Shown here: in pieces, positions 10,041-22,200 of the stretch | Layout of the letters: each line of letters opens with the position of its first letter | Numbering within the stretch: position 1 is the first letter of the stretch | DNA from: Apoderus coryli | Lineage: Eukaryota; Arthropoda; Insecta; Coleoptera; Attelabidae | Length of the DNA stretch: 64,000 bases | Assembly (NCBI GenBank): GCA_911728435.2 | Contig: OU452201.1 | Span: 6,820,001-6,884,000, forward strand | Reading direction: 5' to 3' | Made by a program: the position numbers and the translations under genes | The notes under the pieces: generated by a model | Told to the model about the DNA's origin: nothing | The model's input: only the letters and a program-made list of their open reading frames with translations | The model's database searches: none

Positions 10041-12940
10041 ATATAGGTATATAAATTAAGTATGTTAAATACGTGTATACGACAAAGCCAAAAGTCAAAC
10101 TACATTTCTAAACTTTAAGTAAATTTTGACCATTGGGCTAATTTTACCAGTGTGTGTATTATGCTTTAATAAGTTTGATCCTTAAAAATTCAGTTATCCT
10201 GTGCAGAAAGAAATTATAACAACTTTGTTCTAGCTGATTCTCTCCAAAATTTTAAACAAGCTCAAAAACAAAGCATAGACACTGACATGTTAAAACAATA
10301 AATAAGATACTTATCATCGTCGTAATACTAATAATTACTAAGTAGTTAGATATGATCTGAGTACATGAATAGATGAATTATATGTATATCAAGTAAAATA
10401 CACGGTAGCTGTTATTATACACATAGCTAGAAAATAACAACTGACAAAAACATTTATAAAAGAAATTTGTACTATAGTAGTCGTTAAGAAAACATAGAAA
10501 TGTTTTTCACACAATATATATCAATAATTACCCCGGGTAGTTCACATATTTATAGTTTCTGATTGTTTTCACGCTCCAAGAAGATACAATAACCTTTTCG
10601 GACTGTGCCATCCAGTGTCGTCTACTACCTACTTTTACATCAACAGAGTAAAATATAAAAAAATGTCCTTTGGAAAGAAAAAAAACTAAGATTTTAGTCA
10701 AACTATAATTGACTAAAATTTATCAAAAAATCTGTCTCTGTTGCCAAGAACGTCTTCATTATGACAACTATCATGTTTCGACTGTCCACGAGTTGTAAAA
10801 TAATTTATTTGCAGAAAAGCGGATTGCACTGGGACACCTGCGCCTTGCCCACTCACAACTCCCTGAGATCATCTGAAATCTTTTATTGCTTATGCTATAG
10901 CGACTGCGGAGGCCACGTAAAACAAGGGACCTTAAACTCGACCCAGAAGGTCTTTGCAATGGCAGAGACAGATGAAAAACCACTGATTCGCGAAGCAGTG
11001 TACTACAATGTAGAAGACGGTGCCAAGCGGTACCGGAGACCAAGGAGTCAACTCTGACGACGGAATCCCCAGCGTGAGGACATACATTAATATTGTTTAT
11101 TCTTTAGTTCAACTTATCTAAAGTTGAAACAGAAACAGAGCATATCTTTGCTCGATGAATTGAAGACAATCCTCGGTTTTAGATGAACACGTTCGACGCG
11201 CGTCGAGATTAAAAAGCACAGTACACGTGATAGAAGTGAATATTTCTTCCACGAGAATACAACAGTATCTCGTATAATTCACAATCTTTGCCTTGTAAAA
11301 TAACATCCTAAGTGTAGCTGTGCCTATGCATGCACTCGCTATAGTGTGTAGCATACACCACAAATATCTCTGTCTCTCTCTCCCTCATATTTGTTATATG
11401 CTTCATCTCTTTTGTGGGACGAAAATTGTATAAATCGTGTCGTGACGCGACCATGCGGTCAAAAAGTGTTTTGGTGAAGTGGTAAAACGTGTTTGACTTT
11501 AGTGTTCTACGCCAAAGGTTCTACTCATCGATTATAGAAGAGGGAAGGCTTTAGTGGAGTTAAAGTCTACCACACTACCGAGGGAAGTGGTAAGCAACCC
11601 CGTGGGTGTCTATCGAGAAAAATGGGAAATTTGGATCAAATTCTGTATATGCGCCACTGATTGTTCATAACCAAGCAAATGAGTATTATAGAAGTTTATT
11701 TTCTTGCTTCTTATGAAAAATATATACGTACTTATACGTCGTATATATAGGTACATAAATTTTCTATTACTTCGGCTAACAGACCGTAGGATGATGAAAA
11801 GAATTAATACCTTGAGAATTTGGTTCGCACACTTAACAATGAGTTTGAATAACAATATTACTACTAAAAAAAGGATGTGTTGTTAATGTATTTATACGTA
11901 TCTTGTAGTAGTATTTTTTTTGTAATTCTCTTTTCATTATTATTATTCTTTTAAGTCAGTATAATATTATACAACTGATGAAGGACTGTGGTGACTACTA
12001 ATAACAAACAAGTGTGTGAGTTATACTACCTATGTTATTGTGATGAAGAGTATTTAAACGATTGCTGTTATGATTTTTCTGTTAAACAAGGCTGCTAATT
12101 TGAATAATATTTACGCAGTTTTTAATTCAAATTCAAAGTCATAGGAAAATGATGAAAGTGTAATAGAATGTGTCATCAAAGTGTTGTCACACTTGTAAGC
12201 CTTAATATTGGCTGAATATACTTAGCTTAAAAATTAAAATAAATCTGTTAAGCCAATATTTTTGAAAAACTCTTTGTACTTTTTTAGTGTTACTAGCTGC
12301 AATCTTTCCCTCACTTTAAGGCCTCGACCCCTACTACTATATGAAAATTTGGCTAAAGCGATTTCAACCAAAAACTAATGGGTTCATCCTAGGACTCTCC
12401 CAAACTCCTACACCAAAATGTAGCTCAATTGGTTAAATTGTTTAGGCGCTATCGTGGAAGAATACATATAGACTATTATTTATAGAGTTAGCTAAATAAA
12501 ATTGCCACACATTTTGGGGACACTCGCAAGTGTTTATTTGTTGAAATATTTGATTCGGTTATAATTGGACGATACCCAGAATGCATTTTGTTTCTGGTTT
12601 AAAATTAAATATTTGGTTTAATTTCGAATGTCAATATAAATTTGCTAAGAGTGTAAAAAACATAATGATTTTAATATAAAAAAACACAACTAAAATAAGC
12701 GTCCAGATCAGACAACAAAAGATGGTGTTTTTAAAAAGCAAGGCACGTATACATTGTTTTATTTTGATATTTTTAGTCCTTATATATTGTAAAGTTTGGC
12801 AAATTTTATGTACCTACATGAATTTGTCATGGAATACTGATATTAACAGTACTTAACGCTATTAATATTTTTCTGAACTCATTACACCCTCAAATATACC
12901 ATAAGTAATATAGAAAAAAAAGTAATGAAAAATATATGAC
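10041..12940. other. Intergenic DNA, no supported gene
   Basis: About 2.9 kb of AT-rich DNA. Frames at 10761-11057 (plus) and 11118-11363 (minus) show no family resemblance. A 33-bp segment at 11505-11540 is nearly the reverse complement of 7931-7965 and may mark two ends of an old transposon. Confidence 0.4.
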
Positions 12941-12950
12941 CTGCGTAACG

Positions 12951-14080
12951 AAACAGAATTTTAATAATTATTATTATAATTCTATTATTTTCATTATTCT
13001 CAATAACCTAACGTAACAAACTAACTACTTTATTCGAAAAAAATCGGTTGTGCCGCCCCAAAACTTTCCCAACCAGATAGCGCTTTTCCAACTTCACTTT
13101 AGAAATATACAAAAATCATTGAAGTAACCAAAACAAATATACAAAAAAAAACTGAAGTAAACAAAACGAATATAAGAAAACACTGAAGTAATCAAAACTA
13201 ATATATTATCACTGAAGTAAACAAAACAAATATGCAAAAATCGTTGAAGTAAACAAAACATATATACAAAAAAACACTGACGTAACACTACAAATATGCA
13301 AAAAACTCTGAAGTAAACAAAACGAATATACAAAAAACACTGAAGTAAACAAAACAAATATACAAAAATCACTGAAGTAATCAAAACAAATATACAAAAA
13401 CACTGAAGGAAACAAAACAAATAAACAAAAATCATTGAAGTAAACAAACCATATATACAAAAAAAACAAAACAGAATTTTAATAATTATTATTATAATTC
13501 TATTATTTTCATTATTCTCAATAACCTAACGTAACAAACTAACTACCTTATTCGAAAAAAAATCAGTTGTGTTGCCCCAAAACTTTCCCAACCAGATAGC
13601 GCTTTTCCAACTTCACTTTAGAAATATACAAAAATCATTGAAGTAACCAAAACAAATATACAAAAAAAAACTGAAGTAAACAAAACGAATATAAGAAAAC
13701 ACTGAAGTAATCAAAACTAATATATTATCACTGAAGTAAACAAAACAAATATGCAAAAATCGTTGAAGTAAACAAAACATATATACAAAAAAACACTGAC
13801 GTAACACTACAAATATGCAAAAAACTCTGAAGTAAACAAAACGAATATACAAAAAACACTGAAGTAAACAAAACAAATATACAAAAATCACTGAAGTAAT
13901 CAAAACAAATATACAAAAACACTGAAGGAAACAAAACAAATAAACAAAAATCATTGAAGTAAACAAACCATATATACAAAAAAAAACAAAACAGAATTTT
14001 AATAATTATTATTATAATTCTATTATTTTCATTATTCTCAATAACCTAACGTAACAAACTAACTACTTTATTCAAAAAAT
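12951..14080. repeat. Tandem 519-bp satellite-like block with internal ~33-bp minisatellite
   Basis: A unit of about 519 bp is present twice in full (from 12951 and from 13469) and a third time in part (from 13989). Each unit has a unique-looking 150-bp segment (AACAGAATTTTAATAATTATT onwards, with AACCTAACGTAACAAACT) followed by about ten diverged copies of a ~33-bp monomer built on CTGAAGTAAACAAAACAAAT plus ATACAAAAAACA. The two full units are almost identical, which points to a recent duplication. The minus-strand frames full of Phe-Val-Tyr-Leu are translations of the monomer, not genes. Confidence 0.9.
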
Positions 14081-14091
14081 TAGAAAAAAAA

Positions 14092-14165
14092 AGTATTGCC
14101 AGAGCTGGGATTCGAACCCAGAACCTTCCGCAAGCGAAGCGCACGCTCTATGAATGACGCCAAAA
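14092..14165 (-). repeat. tRNA-derived SINE head or tRNA pseudogene
   Basis: On the minus strand the segment ends ...AAGGTTCTGGGTTCGAATCC then CAGCTCTGGC, a perfect T-arm (CTGGG/CCCAG around TTCGAAT) preceded by an anticodon-arm-like TGCGC-TTCGCTT-GCGGA. The A-box region is degenerate and the acceptor ends do not pair, so I do not call a functional tRNA. A related sequence with the same flanking motif (TTCAAAAA..T) is at 44.2 kb, which supports a repeated SINE-like element. Confidence 0.55.
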
Positions 14166-14651
14166 ACCCTTTATCCAATTACGTATATTACTACTACTAT
14201 TTTTCAATACTTATCGCGATCTTTCCCTGTATAATCATTTTGATCTAGAGAATATTATAACATCCTGAATAGATAATGGTTCGACGATTCTTAATTTGGA
14301 AAAGCTGGATGGATATGGAATTTAACATAGGTCAAGTGTATCTCTGCAAGTACATTGAGAAGTGAAAGCTGGCAACGTTGCGTTGCGCTCCAACGCTAAT
14401 ACAATAATAATTCGTTATAACAATTATTAAAATATCGCGGTAATTGGATTTTTGCGCTCACCATGTATGTTTATAGTTTAACGACACGTGTTCGAATATT
14501 CCAATGTTATCGTTTTGGAAGATTATTATTAATTTATCATTGTGGTTAGCGACGCTGCTGTAAATGAACCGAGCGTACATACATATTCTACATAAACGGA
14601 GGCAGTGTTGCCACCACATTCTTGGTGACGTATGAAATAATTCAGTTTGTA

Positions 14652-15508
14652 AATGGTCTATACAGGAAGATGCAAAACAAATGCAAAATACTTTAAGGGG
14701 TGATTTTTTATCGAAAATTAAAGGATAAATCGTCATATAACCCTTACGAAGTTATTGGTTCGCAAAAATAGCAGAATATTTCAATTTTTATTTTTCTTTT
14801 TTTATAATATGGAGGCTAGTAGTTTCATAATTTTATACGTAAATAAGTTGTTTTAAAAAAATGTCTGTCTGTATCCACGATAACTCAAAAACCACTTAAC
14901 ATATTTGAACCAACATTGAGCGTAGGCAAGGGGGTTTAAAAAAGGGCACAAACATTTAAAAAATGCATACTTCTTAAACTTATCTGAAATACTGAATAAT
15001 TTTTCAATGGTCTATACAGGGTGATGCAAAACAAATGCAAAATACTTTAAGCGGTGATTTTTTATTGAAAATAAAAGGATAGATCGTCATATAACCCTTA
15101 CGAAGTTATTGGTTCGCAAAATTGGCAGAATATTCCAATTTTTCTTTTTCTTTTTTTATAATATGGAGGCTAGTAGTTTCATAATTTTATACGTAAATAA
15201 GTTGTTTTAAAAAAATGTCTGTCTGTATCCACGATAACTCAAAAACCACTTAACATATTTGAACCAACATTGAGCGTAGGCAAGGGGTTTAAAAAAGGGC
15301 TTAAACATTTAAAAATTCATACTTCTTAAACTTATCTGAAATATTGAATAATTTTACAATGGTTTAATAGAGTATAACCTAAAACATTAAAAAAAAAAAC
15401 ATTAGCATTGAAAAGAGTGTAAAAAAAGGGTTAAAAACGTGAAAAACATATTTCCTAAACATAGTAGCATAAATCACCCCTTAAAGCCATTTTGCAACAC
15501 CCTGTATA
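14652..15508. repeat. MITE with TATACAGGGTG ends and internal 354-bp tandem duplication
   Basis: The left end reads TATACAGG(A/G)(A/T)GATGCAAAAC and the right end (15476-15508) is its inverse, TTTTGCAACACCCTGTATA, with ACTTTAAG-GGTGATTT continuing inside each end. The left 354 bp (14652-15005) are repeated almost exactly at 15006-15358. Both copies contain the conserved run GTATCCACGATAACTCAAAA followed by ACCACTTAACATATTT, which also occurs inverted near 25,345-25,400. No coding sequence. Confidence 0.75.
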
Positions 15509-17229
15509 TGTGTTGCACGGATTCAGGAAAACTGAGATTACGTACATAATAATACAATTGAATATGTTGTTGTAGGCCTTGTGCGCTATGGAATCTAAAA
15601 ATTGCACCTGTCAAATTTTGTTCATAGTTTAATTATAATATGAATGATCAATTACTACTTATTTAATTTATTTTTTACAAAATAATTAATTTGCTATATG
15701 GGTTTTGCAGGATGGTGCACCTGTCAATTTTAGACGGGAAGTGTAGGAGTTTTTATAAACGACTTTTCCAAGAGGACGCATTGTTTGACATGGACCAATA
15801 GCGTTACCACCGAGGGCATCAGACCTAAATCCTTGTGGCTTGAATATAGTCAAAAATTGCTTTAAATCTGAAAATATTCAGCAATATTGTTTCAGAATTA
15901 TTATCTATGAAAACTATGGAAGAAAAAATGTGGTGAACGCAAACATTCAAAACAAAAATCTAGACCCTTGTAAAACTCAAAACTAAACTATGCAATTCCC
16001 CAAGAAAACTTGAATTAAAGAAAAAAAGTAATGCCTCTGTCGACGTTTCGTCATCTTCATACAGTGAACAATATGCTTCCTTTGGATATGGTGATATTTC
16101 AAAAAGGCTTAGGTACTTAGGTAATTATAATATATTTAATAAATTCGTTGAATGTGAGACTGTATAAAACAAAAAGGGTGTCTGTTTTATAGATATAAGT
16201 AAGTATATTCAAGCAACCCCTTTTGAAATATCACTTTATGTAAATAAAATTCTTTAGCAACCTGTCAACTACCACATAAACATTTAATCTGAATCCATCT
16301 AGGTTATAGCGTCAAATTCTGGTTACCATTTATTGATTATGTATGAGAATCAGACTATTAGTGCCAGTATTGTGTGCATGCCTTTGTCATGTACTTTTTG
16401 CCAAAAATAACTTTCTATTTGCATTTCTATTAAATATTATCTATAGAAACAAAACAATAATATACAAAAATAACTGTCGAAATTATCTAACAACTAATGT
16501 TATCTTGCTATAGCATGTTTTCTAAGCCAGCCCAACCTTCCATAGAGAGAACTCGTATAACAAATGGATAAAACTCGGTTTTCTAAAGGAGCCCATACAT
16601 TATCAAACAAATTGCACAACAAATCGATGCTCAACTGCATTATCCATACACTTGATTAACTTTTCTATCCTGATACTGATAATGCCTACTATAGAAAATG
16701 AAAGAAGAAATAAATAATTTGGATGGACTCTTAGCCACGACAGTCTAATTGCAGAATTGCAGTTATTACTAAAAAATTCTTTGAAAATGGATTCGGATAC
16801 TTTTGGGGAAATTTTGAAATGTAAATGACATGACAAGACACAAAATTGAGAGATCATTATGTAATTTACATCGTTTATGTCAATCAATTACATCATTTAT
16901 AACTCCGCGAGGCCAAGTTTCAGAAGTGTCCTCCATATTAATATAATAGCTGCACAATTTAAGCCAACGTTTTAAAGATTTGATTGCCCCACCACTGCAT
17001 CACACGGCAATTTTGAGACCATTTACCTCTATCAACATAACGCAAATTGGATAACTCAAAGTTTTACCGAATTTGCCGAATAATAGAGGACGCCATTTTA
17101 TAGAAAAATGCTACTTTCATTGAATATATTAGTAACTAATGTTGTTTCGTTGTTTATTTATTAATTATGATATATGTATAACTATTTCATTATTATTTTT
17201 TTTTCACGATTAATTCGGTTATTCTAGGT
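15509..17229. other. Noncoding, no gene recognised
   Basis: AT-rich intergenic DNA. A weak hairpin GTCGACGTTTCGTC lies near 16037-16064; see the rejected list. Confidence 0.4.
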
Positions 17230-19022
17230 GGCCGGAATTATTGAAATTCAAGGCTTACCCAGAGTTCTACGGATTATTCGGGTCGTTCCCAAGACAACTG
17301 TTTTGCAGCAATCGTCGGCGATGCTGTCCTGGAGCCCCAGAAGTAATAGCGATTGAACAAAGGACTTCTCGACAAGCCCATTAGAGGATATTACAAACGG
17401 CAAAATTTTCACTTCATTTTGTTCATATATTGATTTTATTTCGTATGCTAAATCTATATATTTGTCTATTTTCTCTGCTACCGTTTTGCTTATATTATGA
17501 TCCAAGGGTACCGCCACGTCTAGCATAAAGCATCTTTTTTCTTTTTTACAGAATAGTACAATGTCAGGACCATTGTGATCTACTTTGAGTACTGTAAGGA
17601 TGTCCAGATTCCAGTAGATTTTAAACTCATTGTTTTCAAGTACAGCAGTAGGTTTGTAAGCGTAGTAAGGAGGAATATTGTTCAGTAATTTTTTTGACTT
17701 ACAGATATTTAAGTAAATTATTTTGGCCACGTTGTCATGGCGTTCGGTGTACTGGGTGGGTGCTAAAACTGTGCAGCCAGAACTCAAATGCTGTATGGTT
17801 TCTTGGACTGCGTGACACAGCCTACATTTGTCATTTGGTAATTTTTCCTTCAGCACTGCTTTTCTATATCCCTTAGTTGGCATCACTTGGGCCTGGAGGG
17901 CACTCATAAACCCTTCCGTTTCACCTGATAGTTGGCCATATGCCACTGATTTTTGTTTATCCACACATTGGCTGTTTAAGGCTGATATGAATTTTCCATG
18001 CAAGGGTTTTTGTTTCAGAGATTCAATTTTTTCTGCGACAGTCAATGTACAGTCAAAATTTGTGTTGTCATTCAATTGTAACGGTGAGTACATATCCACA
18101 TGTTGCATAGTACGGTGTAATGGTGTATCTTTGTTGATGAAATATTGTTTTAACTTTTGTTTCTCTTTGTTACAGGTTTCTTCGATGTTGCACAACCCTC
18201 TGCCACCACTGGACCTAGGGAGATAAAGCCAAGTAAGTATTCTTCGTGTACTTCTGTCCAAGTTTTGAAGGTCAGTAGGAGACCAGCCAAGTATTCCGTA
18301 AGTATAACACAGCGCAGGGACAGCCCAGGTATTGATTGCGATAAACTTTTCTTTTGAAGGTAGGTGAGTATTGGATATCTTTGTGGCCCGTCTCAAGTAC
18401 ATATCTGTGACTTTTTGTTTCATAGTACTGTTATCTATTTTTCCTCGTTGCAGCATGCCCAAATATTTATAGAGTTCATCCAAAGTCTTTATTTCAACAT
18501 TATCCATTAGTCGCACATTAGGTTCTTGGGATAATTTACCTTTAATGTAGTGAGCCACAGCACATTTTTCCAAGACGAACTGCATCTTAATCGATTTTGT
18601 GAATGAAGATACAAGGTCTAGCATGCTCCGCAAATGCTGTCGATTTCCTGCGAAGAGCTTCAGGTCATCCAGATACAAAAGATGCGACAACCGAGAGAAT
18701 TGGTCAATCTTATAGCCGTAATTTGACCGATTTTTATATATCACTCAGTGGATTCAATGCTAAGCAGAACCAAAGAGGGCTCAGTGAATCACCCTGAAAT
18801 ATTCCGGTTTTAATCCTTATTGGCTCTGTCCGGCACGAGTTTTGAAGAATCAATCGTGTGTTCCACCTCGACATTAGATCTTTTAGCAAGGCCACTATTC
18901 GTGGCTCAATTTTATAAAATTCCATAACTCGGACCAACCAGGAATGAGGCACAGAGTCGAATGCCTTCCTATAGTCAATCCAAGCGACGGAAATATGCCT
19001 CTGTTTATGCGGAGCCTGTCTG
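17230..19022 (-). mobile_element. R4-type LINE with restriction-like endonuclease, 5'-truncated
   Basis: A 498-residue frame (18744-17248) plus an upstream frame (about 19020-18734, one frameshift apart) read as a LINE polyprotein. The order is: RT palm AWIDYRKAFDSVPHSW, GIFQGDSLSPL, the catalytic box LLYLDDLKLFAGN, an RT thumb, a Cys-x2-Cys...His...Cys finger (CRLCHAVQETIQHLSSGC) and a restriction-like endonuclease segment (NGPDIVLFCKKE, then CFMLDVAVPLDHNI). This order, with a C-terminal endonuclease and no apurinic endonuclease seen, fits the R2/R4 group; the LLY-x-DDLKL box is typical of R4/Dong. The element lacks its N-terminus and has a frameshift near 18740, so it is probably inactive, although the long downstream frame is intact and suggests a fairly young copy. 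Confidence 0.85.
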
Positions 19023-19138
19023 TGTTATTATTATTATTTAATTTGTGTTTGAATGATAGTGAAGTTGAACTGGTTTAACAATTTTTGAAAGTAGTTATTC
19101 TTCACAAATATTGTCGATATTTGAATCTATAATTTTGG

Positions 19139-19161
19139 CTGATGATGGCTTAAGCCGAAAC
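19139..19161 (+). ncRNA. Hammerhead-ribozyme-like core (degenerate)
   Basis: The order is CTGATGA, one extra T, GGC-TTAA-GCC, GAAAC, that is, the two conserved hammerhead boxes around a perfect 3-bp helix II. Helices I and III are poor. Downstream TTTGGAGTTGACTTTG resembles the sequence downstream of the better motif at 35.2 kb, so this is probably a decayed Penelope-like element end. Confidence 0.4.
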
Positions 19162-19229
19162 CATTTCCTACGTTTTATGTAATTTTTATAATAAAAATTT
19201 CTTTGGAGTTGACTTTGAAATTGACAGTT

Positions 19230-22200
19230 GTTTTATTTGTTTAAACTGCAATTTGCATGCTTTTCGTTATACCACCATGTATGTATTAATTCAAAAACAT
19301 AACTAAAAGTAAAAACGCTGTACCTATTCAATTTCCATAATTTTCGTACAGACAGCTACATGAGCATTGAATTGAGAGTCCTCGTACTTTGCTTATACAA
19401 ACATAATCATACAGACAGAAAAATAATAAAGAAAAAATTATAATTTTCGACACGAAAATGATTTTTATGGTTAGACCTTCGATACTAATTCCTAATTAAT
19501 ACTTTTTTTATTATTATTCAGTAGCGGAATAATATGGATGGTAGGGATAACCTTGGAAATTGTTGTTATCACAACGCGGCAAGTGTGGGCAAAATTTGCG
19601 TAATATGTCGCTATACCTAACGATACAATTGAAACAAAAAATGTATATAATACATATATATTATTGTTATTATTGAAATATACAATAATATCCTCCCGGT
19701 ACCACATCGATTACGAAAATAGCACCATAAAATACGTCGATGCATAATTATTTTTACGAGGTCAGTCCTACAAGTGACGATTATTAACTAATGGGGTATG
19801 GGTTGGTTAATTAAGTAACGTCAATGTTGCAACTCGTAAACTGTGTGCTTCGAATCTCTTCCCTTAATAAACAAGAAGAAAAAGAAGTTCAGCCGGTGAT
19901 TAATTATTGTAATAATTGCAATATAACAATGAATATTTGCAAATTGACCTAAAATCAAGAAAATAATTACAAAAAAATTATAAAAAAGAGGTCAAAGAAG
20001 AAAAAAAAAAACAAAAATAAAAACAATGAATATGTAGGTATAACAAATTATTTTTAGACATGCCGATATGTCTATGTGGATATTATGAGCATAGTGCACA
20101 TCTTTGACAACTTTACTTGTCAAAGGTGCACATGCTTTGAAATAACGTTCGACGTTATTAACTGATAATGGATTACTTCAACGATATCTCGCTCTCACTA
20201 ATGACAACTCATTATGATCCTTGGCCGTTATTTGCTATTATTTATTGGCCTTACAACGTTAATAACTACAACGTTAATAAAGAGTTCGACACAATATTTA
20301 TTTTCACGTAATTAGCGTTTACATTATTACTGAACATGCGCACAAGAAAAACGTTAATAATTTCGAAAAAGATTATCAGGATAGCGCATGTGTAGAGTTA
20401 TGGTTATAGTCTGGTGAAACATACCCTCAATTTAATTAAAAGTATATTTGTTGTAACTGTTTCTGATTCTGCTATATATCCGACATATATAAAATGGATG
20501 AGGCATTGGTGATGAAGAAGAAGTGGAGGAAGTAATTTCGCCAAACACATTTGAAGCTATAAACGTTATCACTCCCTTAGCTGCTGAACCCATTGAATAT
20601 TACCGATTGCTACCGAATACATTGTCCAAAATAAATAGCGCTTGCCCTTATCTGCCCGTAAATAACGTTGTGCGCTAATGCTAATACCGTACCGTTCCTT
20701 AGACTATGGATTTGCGCATGTGTAGCGGTCAAAATAGCGTTTGCGGTAATAACACGGGCGAACATTTGGCATGGCAATATCTCTCTCATATTAAAGAAGA
20801 GTATAAGAATCGTTTTATGGTTGACATTAAGAGTCAGCTGTACAGAGTGACCCAAATTCGAAAGTTTTTCCAAATGCATTCAATTTTTATGTCGTTAAAA
20901 CTCTCCTCGAATGATATCAGAAATTTTTTTATTTCTATTTAGCATAAACACTTTTTTCTTATAAATTTTATTGATAAATGATCTCTTTTGTTAATTTTAA
21001 ATGTTATTTTGAAATTTTCCGCCATACCTGATTTCTGATGTCATAAGCGAACCCCAATTTATTAATATTATTGGCCTCTGCAACTTAGGCAATTTAGCCA
21101 TCATCAAGTTATTTTTAATTATTTATTTGGGTGAGCATTGAGTAGCTACATGTAGCGGGGCCGGGGTTCGAACCTGCCCCGGTTTTTAGGTTATGAGATA
21201 TGCATAAACGATCCCAAAAGTTGTTTTCATTGAAATACTATTAATTTAAAAAAAAATCGATATGTAGCAAACATGTTATGAGTAGTAGAATAATTTACTA
21301 CGCACGGAATATCACAAACTTATATGCGTCTTTTTTTTTTTTGTTTTATATTGTCTCATTACATTTTGATTAGGTATATTGAAATATATAATTTTTAAAC
21401 GTTAATATGAATTTTTTGTGCTTGAATTTCAACTCATCCCGTACGTCGGTACATCGTTGGTTGGTATAATCTCTATGGATATATTATTAAATAATATTAA
21501 ACGGTATACCGAAAATGGTTATTTAAAATCCTACAGTGAAAAACAACAGATTAATACACTTATATCGTATGTTATAAAATGTTTTACGTGCTTAATAACA
21601 CAATGACTTTTTTTTTATTTCTTACTCTAACCATTTTATGAATATCTGGTCACAAAGTCCGGCAAAATAACTTGCCTTTCTATTACTGTGTGACCTTCAA
21701 ATTTTCTTGAGGTCGGATCTGCGTTTTAAACGAAACCCCCTATTTTGGGCCTACAAAATGAGGCATCAAGACGATCGGCGAACTATCTTTGAAACTAAAA
21801 TTTGGGCCAAAAATATTTCAGATAAAGGTTGTAAGATTATGTATGCCCTATTACTACAAAGCCTTGAATTTGACCTTGTTCCCACAAGTCAAACGAGTTT
21901 TCACCGAGATACAAAAGAACAAACAAATGTCTTAATAAACAAATGATTTTTTTTCTAATATTAAACCGCAACATTCTTCAGTTAATTATCCTTAATCAAT
22001 AATTTGAATTTGTTCTTCACAACATCAACAATTTTGAAGGTTACACTGAACCAAAAAAGTCCGTAAATATAACAAACACGATTGTCTCATTTTTTGTCAA
22101 AATAAATATATAAATAAATATAAATTATTTCGCTAATGAAAAACAGTGATAGTGAATATAAACACCACTTAGTTAATTTAATACTTTTAACTCATCGTAT

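Noticed and set aside
10761..11057. Overlapping frames on both strands
   Set aside because: Neither shows a known family, and neither has repeat or splice support.
13094..13979. Long minus-strand frames rich in Phe, Val, Tyr, Leu and Cys (also at 49497-50058)
   Set aside because: They are translations of the ~33-bp minisatellite, whose unit length is a multiple of three in places; the pattern repeats with the DNA and has no protein character.
12951..14080. CRISPR-like regular repeats
   Set aside because: The spacers are themselves repeated and the monomers diverge; this is a eukaryotic minisatellite.
14092..14165. Functional tRNA gene (Ala-like, CGC anticodon)
   Set aside because: T-arm is good, but the A box is degenerate and acceptor ends do not pair; a relative at 44.2 kb points to a SINE.
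16037..16064. Hammerhead-like TGAAGATGACGAAACGTC on the minus strand
   Set aside because: The first core base is not C, and there is no room for helix II between the boxes; only a CTGT/ACAG and GACG/CGTC pairing remains.
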